This document shows positions 43,601 to 50,487 of a stretch of 64,000 nucleotides of DNA, piece by piece. This DNA is from Neostapfia colusana (Eukaryota > Streptophyta > Magnoliopsida > Poales > Poaceae), in the NCBI GenBank assembly GCA_030760725.1, contig JASWHV010000009.1, positions 111,735,854 to 111,799,853 on the forward strand. Reading direction: 5' to 3'. The notes under the pieces were generated by a model. That model saw only the letters and a program-made list of their open reading frames with translations. It was not told where the DNA came from and searched no databases. Positions within the stretch are counted from its first letter, which is position 1, and every line of letters begins with the position of its first letter. The position numbers were made by a program, and so were the translations under genes.

Positions 43601-45258
43601 GATGCTGATAGCACACGTTATTGCTTAGTTAAATATATGCTGATAATTATCCTGATCTGTACAGCAAGTTCAAAACTTTGGAGAACCTTTCTTTATGGTT
43701 ATTCGTGAGGATGAAACCCTTTCTTCTGTTAAAGAGCGGATACAGAAAAAGCTTAAGGTTCCAGATGAGGATTTCTCCAAGGTAATGTTTTCTACTTTGA
43801 TGTCTCTACATCTCTTTGTAAAACATCCATATCTTTTTTATTGCCATAGCATTCTATGCCCTCCAGCTGATCTTGTTCAGAAGTGACTATTGGAATATTA
43901 ATACATTAAAGCGTCAATTAGAACTTGCAGTTACATTTCCAAGTTCAGTCCCTGGTGTCATTGGAGCTATGAGTCGATACCGTTTATTTGGGTGTATTTT
44001 AATTTGTAGACTTTCGTTATATAATTATGTAAAGGATAGACCAGAAGGCAATATTTGTTTCTGATATAAGGATTAGTCTCTTGGTGCTTCTAATACGTTT
44101 AGTTGGAGCATATGATTAGTGGATCGGCTCTTTCAAGATGCTAGTATAGCCCTGGTACTTTTGTTCAATAAGAGTTTCAAAAGTAATCTTGCTTGGATAG
44201 AATGATAGATTCACTGCACTGATCTGGAGATTCTATCAGGCATAGACAAGGGCACTCCCTGTATTGGTGTAATCTAGGTGCTTTTCCTGTGATACTACTT
44301 CCAATTGCCCTTAGAAGCATGGAAAAGAAAAGTCCAGTCTTAGTTCGTTATGGGCAACAGTAAAAGGGGTGTACCCAGTGCTGGAAGCTCCCAACATATT
44401 GTGGGGCCTGGGGAAGGGAATTTATAGGCAGCCTTCCCCTTGATTGTTTTGCAAGGAGGCTGATTCAAACCTATGACCTCCAGCGAGAGACTCTACCACT
44501 GCGTCAGGGCCGCCCCTCTTACTATGGGTAACTGTAAATGGATAAAAATATTCAAAATAAATATTGAGTGCTTGGCTTAACAAGCCCAATGAGACAATGG
44601 GTCATGTCTGCCTTACGAACTTGAGGTGAATATTTTGCAGTCTACAAGGTGTTCTTTTGCACTTTTGCATGTAAAACCATGTTCAATGTCAGATAACAAG
44701 TACCAACTTATATAAAAGTGTCTAATCATCAACATCTATTTGCTTGATTGAGCATGTTTGACTGCAAAGATTCTCTTGTAACGAATATTCTCCCCCTGGA
44801 CAGTGGAGGTTTGCATATATATCACTTGGTCGCCCAGACTATTTTGAAGATTCAGATATTGTAGCTACGAGATTTCAGGTAGTGATGCTTAACTTGCTGA
44901 GGGAACGATCAAGTTTCACTTTGTTGGGCTCACATCTATATTTTTCTACCCTTTTAAACTATTTAGAGAAACATGTATGGAGCTTGGGAGCAATACCTTG
45001 GACTGGAACATCCAGACACCGCTCCGAGAAAGGCACACACCGCTAATCAGGTATGGTTAGCACATTATTGCAAATAGTCAATGTATTTCTTAATAACATG
45101 TCCCTAATGTCAATTTTTTTGCCTGACTGGCACATTATCGCAAATGGCCACTTTTATTTTTTAATAATATCCCTAACACCGTTTTTGTTTTGGGGACTGT
45201 AATGTTCATTGTGCAGAACCGCCATTCATTTGAGAGACCTGTAAAAATCTATAACTAG
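25666..45258 (+). CDS. UBP12: UBP12/13-type ubiquitin carboxyl-terminal hydrolase (USP7 family)
   Basis: Cysteine protease removing ubiquitin from proteins, with known plant roles in H2A deubiquitination, flowering, circadian and hormone signalling (by homology). Thirty-two exons: 25666-25695, 25999-26098, 26983-27130, 27238-27395, 27508-27773, 27852-28070, 28169-28277, 28442-28557, 28852-28950, 29450-29559, 32184-32258, 33140-33215, 33294-33440, 33513-33593, 33895-34014, 34383-34505, 40364-40441, 40542-40630, 41047-41155, 41288-41356, 41440-41550, 41824-41879, 41962-42139, 42230-42331, 42404-42475, 42562-42627, 42702-42767, 42866-42949, 43665-43781, 44804-44878, 44967-45050, 45217-45258. They give 1124 aa with every phase consistent. 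MATH domain at about 60-190 (RFTWTIENL); USP domain with the Cys box GLKNQGATCYMNSLLQ (C217) and His box GGVHGGHY (H464); then the USP7-type ubiquitin-like repeats to KPVKIYN. It is more diverged from rice UBP12/13 than those are from each other, e.g. HYCAF for the usual HYYAF. Confidence 0.95.
29231..29276 (+). mobile_element. 46-bp RTE LINE tail insertion
   Basis: CTACCCCAACGTGCTTGGG, then ATAAAGGCTTTG and (TTG)n: the last bases of the RTE element at 14999-15054. It is flanked by a perfect 19-bp duplication at 29212-29230 and 29277-29295 (TTGATTCTCTGTTGCCTGC). Located in the UBP12 intron 28951-29449. Confidence 0.9.
29743..30013 (-). repeat. Left LTR (3' LTR of the minus-strand element)
   Basis: Aligns along its length with 31688-31958, sharing AATAATGAGGTGTCA, TTGGCCTTATATAGC and CATCTAGGCCTCTTC. 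Many differences make it clearly older than the gypsy and copia insertions. Confidence 0.8.
31000..31179 (-). pseudogene. Captured receptor-like cytoplasmic kinase fragment
   Basis: Minus-strand translation gives VHTYAELSKATGGF, then LLDEGGFGHVY (the glycine-rich ATP loop) and EVAVKQLDRN (the ATP-binding lysine), stopping at EFLVEVL. This matches the N-lobe of RLCK-VII (PBS1-like) kinases. Similarity ends abruptly on both sides; the catalytic loop and C-lobe are absent. Flanking frames upstream on the same strand (to about 31311) may belong to the same donor gene. Confidence 0.75.
31688..31958 (-). repeat. Right LTR (5' LTR of the minus-strand element)
   Basis: 271 bp by the same criteria as the left copy, with the primer-binding site just inside it at about 31673-31687. 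Confidence 0.8.
32407..32567 (+). mobile_element. Full-length tRNA-derived SINE, 161 bp
   Basis: Internal RNA polymerase III promoter: A box TGGCACAGTGGTAG, B box GGGTTCGAACC. The body shares CCAGACCCCACATG and AGCCTTCGGCACTGGGTACG with the copies at 3781, 7288 and 44365. It ends in a T-run, as in Au-type grass SINEs. Flanked by a target duplication with one mismatch. Confidence 0.9.
32588..32607 (+). mobile_element. About 20-bp RTE LINE tail
   Basis: AGGCTTGGTGGTTGTTGTTG matches the end of the RTE element, which reads AGGCTTGGTTGTTGTTG. It lies between two copies of the local target sequence, as expected for an extremely truncated insertion. Confidence 0.7.
33677..33864 (+). mobile_element. 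Second SINE family, 188 bp
   Basis: A tRNA-like head with A box TGGCGCAGCGGTAAAGCTG and B box GGTTCAAGTCC. The body has CAAAAGACCCAAGTGGGTCG and CGCAAGCGGGAGC and ends in a T-run. It is flanked by GTTATCTTA at 33668-33676 and 33865-33873. It lies in the UBP12 intron 33594-33894, ending 30 bp before exon 15. Its 3' half recurs inside the TRIM at 40683. Confidence 0.88.
34905..35039 (+). repeat. 5' LTR of the copia element
   Basis: 135 bp with CCCCTATATATGTAACCC as a likely TATA region. One base shorter than the 3' LTR. Confidence 0.93.
35085..35310 (+). repeat. GC-rich tandem repeat in the copia leader
   Basis: Degenerate repeats of a CCGCGCGCCCCACCTCG-type unit with CTCCTCGCGCCG variants. 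They produce long ORFs in several frames on both strands, none resembling Gag. Confidence 0.8.
35436..39803 (+). pseudogene. Copia pol polyprotein, gag not recognisable, one nonsense codon
   Basis: One frame from 35436, broken only by TAG at 39525-39527, then open to TAG at 39801-39803. Protease at about 36130 (WVVDSGALYHTT); integrase finger RLGHPG..CHAC and D-D-E core (CDNGREF, SPQNGKAERM) at about 36520-37130; an Ala/Pro-rich repeat linker (37490-37985); reverse transcriptase with YVDDIVLTT at about 38859; RNase H (TDADWAGCPDTRRSTSGY). The stop falls after AESSWL in RNase H, where relatives continue with QLLQEL. Upstream of the protease there is no capsid domain or CCHC knuckle. The true start is uncertain (35436 or 35852). 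As written the copy is probably not autonomous. Confidence 0.88.
37490..37985 (+). repeat. Ala/Pro-coding minisatellite in the copia polyprotein
   Basis: Repeats built on GCGCCACGCGCGGCCCC plus a variable ACGACACCTGCT or GCGTCTCCGACG half, roughly 30-42 bp per unit, coding for APRAAPTTPA-like segments between integrase and RT. Confidence 0.85.
39824..39959 (+). repeat. 3' LTR of the copia element
   Basis: 136 bp, followed directly by the GTATT duplication. Confidence 0.93.
40683..41008 (+). mobile_element. TRIM (miniature LTR retrotransposon), 326 bp
   Basis: Terminal direct repeats of 79 bp each (40683-40761 and 40930-41008), TGAAATATAAG to GCTTAACA, with several differences. A canonical primer-binding site TGGTATCAGAGCC follows the left repeat at once, and a purine tract (GTGAGGGGGAG) precedes the right repeat. 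The 168-bp body has no coding capacity and contains a SINE 3' half (about 40790-40875). No clear target duplication in the T-rich flanks. It lies in the UBP12 intron 40631-41046. Confidence 0.88.
42227..42229 (+). promoter_or_regulatory. NAGNAG tandem splice acceptor in UBP12
   Basis: ATGTAGCAG|ACT offers two acceptors three bases apart before exon 24. Use of the upstream one adds one Gln after HYNQ; the downstream one gives the conserved HYNQTSD and was chosen for the model. Confidence 0.6.
42979..43003 (+). repeat. (AT)n microsatellite
   Basis: About 12 AT units in the UBP12 intron 42950-43664. Confidence 0.95.
43295..43342 (+). mobile_element. 48-bp RTE LINE tail insertion
   Basis: CCTACCCCAACGTGCTTGGG, then ACAAAGGCTTTG and a TTG-rich end. 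Flanked by GTATGATCTAGTA at 43282-43294 and 43343-43355. In the UBP12 intron 42950-43664. Confidence 0.88.
44365..44522 (-). mobile_element. SINE, 158 bp, reverse orientation
   Basis: Same family as 32407: ACCCAGTGCTGGAAGCTCCC, then GGGGCCTGGGGAAGGG, a degraded B box (GATTCAAACC) and the head AGGGCCGCCCC. Flanked by 16-bp repeats with two mismatches (44349-44364 and 44523-44538). In the UBP12 intron 43782-44803. Older than the 32407 copy. Confidence 0.85.
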
Positions 45259-46402
45259 ACTGGTGTCAAAAGTTTGAGCGACATGCCACCACAACCCAAC
45301 AAAGCAAGGGCTGAAGTTGCTGGCTTGAGATAAATGGTGTGCCGAACTCGATACGGGTGGTGTGGCTCAGGTTTTTCCTTGGGAGTTTCAGAGGAGGCTC
45401 TTATTAGCTTCGTCGGGGCAGCATCTCCTCATCTTCCCCCTTGTTGCCCCAGATATATAAAAAAATGTGCAGAGATAACCCACCCAACCATCTGTCTTTC
45501 AGTAGATAAGGCGGCATTTTCCATTAGGTGGCTAATACAGTCAAATAGGCGGATTTTAGTCCATTACTTTCTTCTGTTGGTATACTAGGAGGTACTAGAG
45601 TTAATGGTACTTGCCCTGCTGTACATTACCGATGCGAAATTTACAAAGTCGCTTTCTTGTTGACACTCTCTGGTGTCCGTAATTTCCGATGCTCGTGTTT
45701 TTTTTTCTGGTGTAGCGTTACATATTTCGTTCTGGTGTGAGATGCCTACTATTGAGCTAACCTGCTTAAGCTTTGTGATAAGACCGAGTACAGTGAACCC
45801 AGGGCATTGACCAGCAATGAAGAAATTATGCTACTGTGCAACATAGTCGAGCCGTGCACGACGGAGCTTTAATTTTTAGAGTTGCTTCCTCCATTCTGAA
45901 ATTGTTTGTCAGGATAATAACATTTATTTTTTATTTTTTTTGAACTAGAACTGTTGTTTTAACGATGACAGTTTTAGCAAATCTTATGAGCTGTTTCTGG
46001 TATAGTTCTACAGGTGGGTGGGTACGTATTCAGATTCTGCCAGGCTAGACAAGCTGTAATGAGTTTTTTTCCAACGTGTGTTGGGCAACATAAAGAGTTG
46101 AGTGCGGGGAATAGTTACTGAGAGATGATTGTCTTTGGCAATTCAGTAATACGGGGCGGAATCGTTAGTGAGAGATGATTGGATGGTCGAGATTTAAATA
46201 GTTGGGTGATTCATCTTCACGAGAGTTCGTGCAGTTCATAAATTTCAAATCATCGTCGAAGAAGTAAGCTGATTCATTTGTTGCTTGTTCGTACATACAG
46301 AGAGAAAAAATTGCATGCCCTGTATATATTACCGGCAGAAAACCGCTCATGCTCTGATGATTGGTAAGAAGACCCAGGTGGAAAAAAATTGAAGAAAGTT
46401 GA
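45259..46402. other. Spacer, UBP12 3' side to tRNA-Gly
   Basis: The UBP12 3' UTR, then AT-rich spacer. Holds a broken MITE near 45883-45982 and a local duplication (GTGAGAGATGATTG near 46168, resembling 46119). No gene is supported. Confidence 0.6.
45883..45982. mobile_element. Stowaway-like MITE lacking its right end
   Basis: CTTCCTCCATTCTGAAATTG and a later GAACTAGAACTGTTGTTTTA resemble the 21635-21737 MITE in order, but the final GGGGGGAGTA terminus is missing. Confidence 0.45.
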
Positions 46403-46474
46403 TGCGTCTGCCGGGAGTCGAACCCGGGTCTATTGCTTGGAAGGCAATTATCCTAACCGTTGGACTACAAACGC
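46403..46474 (-). tRNA. trnG-UCC: tRNA-Gly (anticodon UCC)
   Basis: On the minus strand: acceptor arm GCGTTTG pairing with CAGACGC, D-arm with AGTCCAACGGTTAGGAT, anticodon loop CTTCCAA, and T-arm CCGGGTTCGACTCCCGG. The A and B boxes are intact, there is no intron, and 72 nt includes the discriminator A. CCA is not encoded, as expected for a nuclear gene. Confidence 0.95.
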
Positions 46475-46849
46475 CAAGATGGTTAGCAAGGCAATCGTTT
46501 TTTTGTCTTACAAAACCTAATTGATTAGCAGTCATATGATTAGCAAGGCAATCGTTTTTGTATTCTACAGAAATGTTGAAGCTAGCTCATGGTTCGCTAA
46601 GGGTTGGATACATCTTGGAGCAATGCTGGTTTGAAAAATTGTTCCGTTTTTCTTCGACATAAAAATCATTAGTAGCATGCATATATATGGGCGATGCGAT
46701 GCCACAAACATGTGGAGCTCAGGTTCCATAAACAAGTGGGCTAGTATTATTTACGCGCTGCTAAATACAATATTGGCCCAAAATAGAGATGGTTCGATAA
46801 GGAAACCCTACGGAATAAGAGGAAAAAGTTGAGTATAATAAAAAACATA
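46475..46849. other. Spacer between the two tRNA genes
   Basis: 375 bp, with a direct repeat of TTAGCAAGGCAATCGTTTTT at about 46482 and 46539. No gene seen. Confidence 0.6.
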
Positions 46850-46921
46850 AGGGCCCAACCGGGTTCGAACCGGTGACCTATTGATCTGCAGTCAATTGCT
46901 CTACCACTGAGCTATGGACCC
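46850..46921 (-). tRNA. trnC-GCA: tRNA-Cys (anticodon GCA)
   Basis: Minus strand: acceptor GGGTCCA pairing with TGGGCCC (one G-U), D-arm TAGCTCAGTGGTAGAGCA, anticodon loop CTGCAGA, T-arm CCGGTTCGAACCCGG. Intronless, 72 nt with discriminator U. The cloverleaf closes without gaps. Confidence 0.95.
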
Positions 46922-47821
46922 GTTTTCGTTAGTGTTCTTGTCTACCATTATCAATCTGCTTTGGAGGAAATCCAAAGCTATAGATCATTTGGTTTCGGAT
47001 GAGCATCATCTTGCACTACATGTGATGTAACACGCTAGGAACCCTTCCAAGCCAAACTGCTGATGAGCTGTTCTCAATCCCTAGCTAACGAGAGCGATTA
47101 CTGACAGAACAACCAATACGCTACTGCATCAACACGCTACTTTGTTACCATAATAGATCATTACCGTTTTGCACATTTGAAAACCATCATCCACTTATAT
47201 GCAATATAATGCGTACAAGTTACAAACCGGCACAAGTTTAGTTCCCCACACAGGATTCAGTGAGCATCTATATATCTCAAGTTTTTCAGCAAAATGGACA
47301 ACTACATCGGCACATCAAAGTTCAGGTAGCATACATCTTTGAACAATATCATTTTCTCTATGTAAACCATGATCACAGAAACAAAGAAATCTGTTTCTAA
47401 GTATTTTCTTTTCTTTTTCTTTGATAAAAGTCTACATCTCATGGTTCTGTTATCAGCAGAGCATCTCCCATCTGGCGGGCCCTTGATACCTGCTGAATTC
47501 TGTTGTTTCCCATCTCCAACAATGTACTTCTCACCTACTGAAAACAGAAGAACACTACTTTTGAGTATAATTATGTGCTACTCTCTCGGTTCTCTTTTAT
47601 TTGACGTTAGGACAAGGTTTTTAGTTCAATTTTGAACTAAAGAATCTGTCCTAACGTCAAATAATTAGGAACAGAGGGAGTAATTATTAGTCATCTTAGG
47701 AAACTAGAACGTCAAGAAACATGTAAATCTTAACACATGTATGAAAATTCAATAATTGCATTGCAAAATGTAGAGGAAGGAGATATATAGTGTGCCTGCT
47801 TAAGAAGGATCAGCAGCACCT
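46922..47821. other. Spacer, tRNA-Cys to the first LBD gene
   Basis: Includes the 3' side of the first LBD gene. From about 47095 to 47450 it resembles 49790-50200, the other half of the tandem duplication (ACACGCTAC, ATAGATCATTACC, TACATCAAA.TTCAGG, GGCAGAGCATCTCCCATCTGG-type matches). A MITE is at 47579-47682. Confidence 0.65.
47579..47682. mobile_element. Stowaway-like MITE, about 104 bp
   Basis: TA-flanked. CTCTCTCGGTTCTC, then TTTATTTGACGTTAGGAC on the left, mirrored by GTCCTAACGTCAAATAATTA, then GGAACAGAGGGAG on the right. The arms are strongly complementary. Confidence 0.85.
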
Positions 47822-49402
47822 CTAAAAATGTCTGCCATGAGGAGGGAGGTTTTGCTGATGGTGCGGCAAGTCGGCAAATGACGGCGGCAGCGGCAGCAGA
47901 GATGGGTCCACCTGGAACCCAACCGCATTCACCGTCTGCAGCTGCTGCTGCGGCGGCGGCGGCTGCGGTTGCCATTGCTGCTGGACGAGGAACGCGTCAG
48001 CGTTGGCCGACGACCCCCCAGGCAGGAACGGCATGATCACCGTGCCGGACCCGCTCCCAGCTGGCACGGTGTGCGCGTAGGCCGCGGCCTGCTGCTGCAT
48101 CATCATCAGGTCCTGCTCCCTCGCCACTTCCGCCGCGGCGGACAGCTGCGGCTGCATGTTCGCGATCGCGGTCTGCTGCGCCATTAGCTGCTGCAGGTCC
48201 GGGTGATGGTGGTGATGGTAGTGCTGCTGCTGCTGCTGCTGCGTCATCGTCATGTTCTGGTCCATTGTGAACCCCATGCTGGCGTACTGCTCCGGCTGGC
48301 CGCGGTGCTGTTGCCCGCCGCCGGCCAAGTCCTGCTGCGTCGTCGTTCTCGTCACCATCATCATCATCATCCTCAGGTACCGGTCCGTCGTGAGTCCAGT
48401 GGCGGCGGCGGCCTGCTGGATCATCAACACGTGCTGGTCCCACAAGGTGTCCTCCGCGGCGACGGGAAGCTGCCGCGCCGTGATCTGCGGTTGCGGGATC
48501 TGGTGCTCGAGCGAGGCGTCGTACCCCGTCGCCGTGTGGTAGCACACTTCCTCCGCGGCGGTCATCAACACGTCCTGCTTCGAGGTCGCGATCTGGTGTA
48601 GCATCATCGCATCCTGCTCCCCGGCGACCTGATCCGCCATGGCCGACGACTTGTGCGCGTCCGCGGCCTCCTGCACCGTCTGCCGGTGCAGGTGACCGTG
48701 GAAGGCGAGCCCCGTCCCGCGCTGCGCCGCCTCCTCGGCGTGTTGCTGGATCATCGCCTGCTCCCACGAGGCCTGCGCGGCAGCCCCGGCCCGCTCCGGC
48801 GCCTCATCCATCCGCTGCTGCACCGTCTGCTGACGACGCGGGTGCCCGTCCAGGAAGCCGTGCCGCGCGACGGCGTGTCGTTGGCGGCGCTCCGCTGCGG
48901 CCGCGGCCCGCTCAATCCTGCCAAGCCTCCTGTTCTCCTCGGCGAGCAACTGCAATAACGCGGCGAGCTCCGTCTCCGCCAGCTCCTTCACCGCCGGCGG
49001 CGCGGCCGAGGCGTCGAACGGCTGGAACGCGGCCGCGTGGCCGACGCGCTCCGCGAGCTCTCCACGCCAGGAAGCGACGAGGCCCTTGGTACGCTGGAGG
49101 GCGTACCGGAGGAGCGAGATGAAGGAGACGCAGCCCACGGTGGGGTTGCACAGGCGCGCCTTGGCCTCCAGGACGAGCGACTCGACGGCGCGCCCGCGCT
49201 GCTCCGGCTGCAGACCGCCGAGCAGGTTGGCGACGCTGCTGGCGCCGAAGACGCCGTGCACGGCGCTGAACCGGTCCTCGTCCTGGGGCGGGAAGTAGGG
49301 CGCGAACACGCAGCTCGGCAAGCACTTCCGCCCCAGCTTCTTGCACCCCGCGCACTCCGTGCCCCGGTCACACGTCACGTCCGACGACGGCGACGACGAC
49401 AT
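47822..49402 (-). CDS. LOB-domain (LBD) protein with Gln/Met/His-rich tail, 526 aa
   Basis: Plant-specific DNA-binding family acting in organ boundaries, leaves and roots. Single exon; ATG at 49402, TAG at 47822. The LOB zinc motif is C17-x2-C20-x6-C27-x3-C31, followed by VFAPYFPP, the GAS block (VFGASSVANLL) and NPTVGCVSFISLL; the usual downstream leucine zipper-like helix is not clear. The tail is unusually long for LBD proteins (typically 160-300 aa) and rich in Gln, Met, Ala and His, with HHHHH and QQQQQQ runs, as in activation domains. It shares a closing motif (TVNAVGFQVDPSLLP) with the neighbouring LBD gene, its tandem duplicate. The specific LBD subclass was not identified. Confidence 0.9.
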   Translation of the reverse strand: MSSSPSSDVTCDRGTECAGCKKLGRKCLPSCVFAPYFPPQDEDRFSAVHGVFGASSVANLLGGLQPEQRGRAVESLVLEAKARLCNPTVGCVSFISLLRYALQRTKGLVASWRGELAERVGHAAAFQPFDASAAPPAVKELAETELAALLQLLAEENRRLGRIERAAAAAERRQRHAVARHGFLDGHPRRQQTVQQRMDEAPERAGAAAQASWEQAMIQQHAEEAAQRGTGLAFHGHLHRQTVQEAADAHKSSAMADQVAGEQDAMMLHQIATSKQDVLMTAAEEVCYHTATGYDASLEHQIPQPQITARQLPVAAEDTLWDQHVLMIQQAAAATGLTTDRYLRMMMMMVTRTTTQQDLAGGGQQHRGQPEQYASMGFTMDQNMTMTQQQQQQHYHHHHHPDLQQLMAQQTAIANMQPQLSAAAEVAREQDLMMMQQQAAAYAHTVPAGSGSGTVIMPFLPGGSSANADAFLVQQQWQPQPPPPQQQLQTVNAVGFQVDPSLLPLPPSFADLPHHQQNLPPHGRHF

Positions 49403-50487
49403 CGCTCCGGAGATGGAAGAATGATTTCGGAACTAATCAGCAGAGAGCGGCAAGAAGAAACGAGGCGAACAGCACGTGCGAAGCAGCCGAGCAGGGGTTG
49501 TTGCTTACCATGGACAGTCGAAGACGGCGGCGGCGCCGCCGCCGAGGGAATGGAGAGAGGGGGGGGACGGCGGCGGCGGCGGCGCGGTGATCAACCTGCA
49601 CGGAGGAGTTGGTTGAGGCGGTGGAGAGCGTGCACGAGAGGAGTCGTAGCACCCGAGGATGGGGTTCGTTACGATTGCGGTTAAAAAGTCTGGACGGCCA
49701 CGTGGTGGAATTCACAACAACTCGGTCATTTTTTAAATCGTAGATTTAAATTAGGTCTGAGTAAAAAAAATTCAGACAACCAATACGTCATCATCAAGCA
49801 AGCTACGCATTAACACGCTACTCTCTCTGTTCTGAAATAAATGACGTTTATTAGAACAGCTAATTTAGTTGAAATTAAGTTAGATTTTTTATCCTAAACG
49901 TTATTTATTTCACAACGGAGGGAGTATTTTGTTACTGGGATAGATCATTACCATTTCGCACGTTTGAAGAAACCGACCACTTACATGCAATGCACACGAG
50001 ATGCGACCAGCACAAGTTTAGATCCAAGAAGATCCAGTGATCGTCTCAGTTTTTTCAGCGAGATGGACACCAACATCCGTACATCAAAATTCAGGCGGCA
50101 TACATCTTCGATCAGTTAGAACATAAAACTTTTTTCGCTACGTAAACCATGATAGAAACTAAGAACTCTGCTTTTAAGTGGTTTTTGATGAAATTCTACA
50201 TCCTCCTCTTCTGTTAACGGCAGAGCATCTCCCATCTGGACCCTTGCTACCTGCTGAAAGTCTGTTGTTTCCCATCTCCAACAATGTATTTCACACCTGC
50301 TGAGAACAGGAAAGCCAGTTGTCAGTTATAATCAACAGGCTGACAACATGTATTCTGTTTTAGTTCTTCCGACGTCAAATATAACAGAATAGAGGAAGTA
50401 CAATTTAGTAAGTTGAAACATCATAACAACTTCCCAATCGCTAAAACATATGGACAAGAGAAGGATCAATACCTCCATTGTCTGCCA
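49403..50487. other. Spacer between the tandem LBD genes
   Basis: Leader and promoter of the first LBD gene (to about 49720), a MITE (49819-49926), then sequence homologous to 47100-47520 downstream of the other copy. Leaders of both LBD genes share CCATGGACAGTCGAAGACG, then a GC repeat and TGATCAACCTGCA, so the duplicated unit includes promoters. Confidence 0.7.
49819..49926. mobile_element. Stowaway-like MITE, 108 bp, with a paralogous empty site
   Basis: TA-flanked: CTCTCTCTGTTCTGAAATAA on the left and TTATTTCACAACGGAGGGAG on the right. The duplicate locus near 47139 reads ACACGCTACTTTGTTACC with no element, against ACACGCTA, MITE, TATTTTGTTACTGG here, so the insertion followed the gene duplication. 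Confidence 0.88.

Noticed and set aside
49403..49520. Possible 5' UTR intron in the first LBD gene (ATG|GTAAGC to GATTAG)
   Set aside because: The candidate acceptor is not conserved in the sister gene and the intron would be only about 70 nt; left out of the model.
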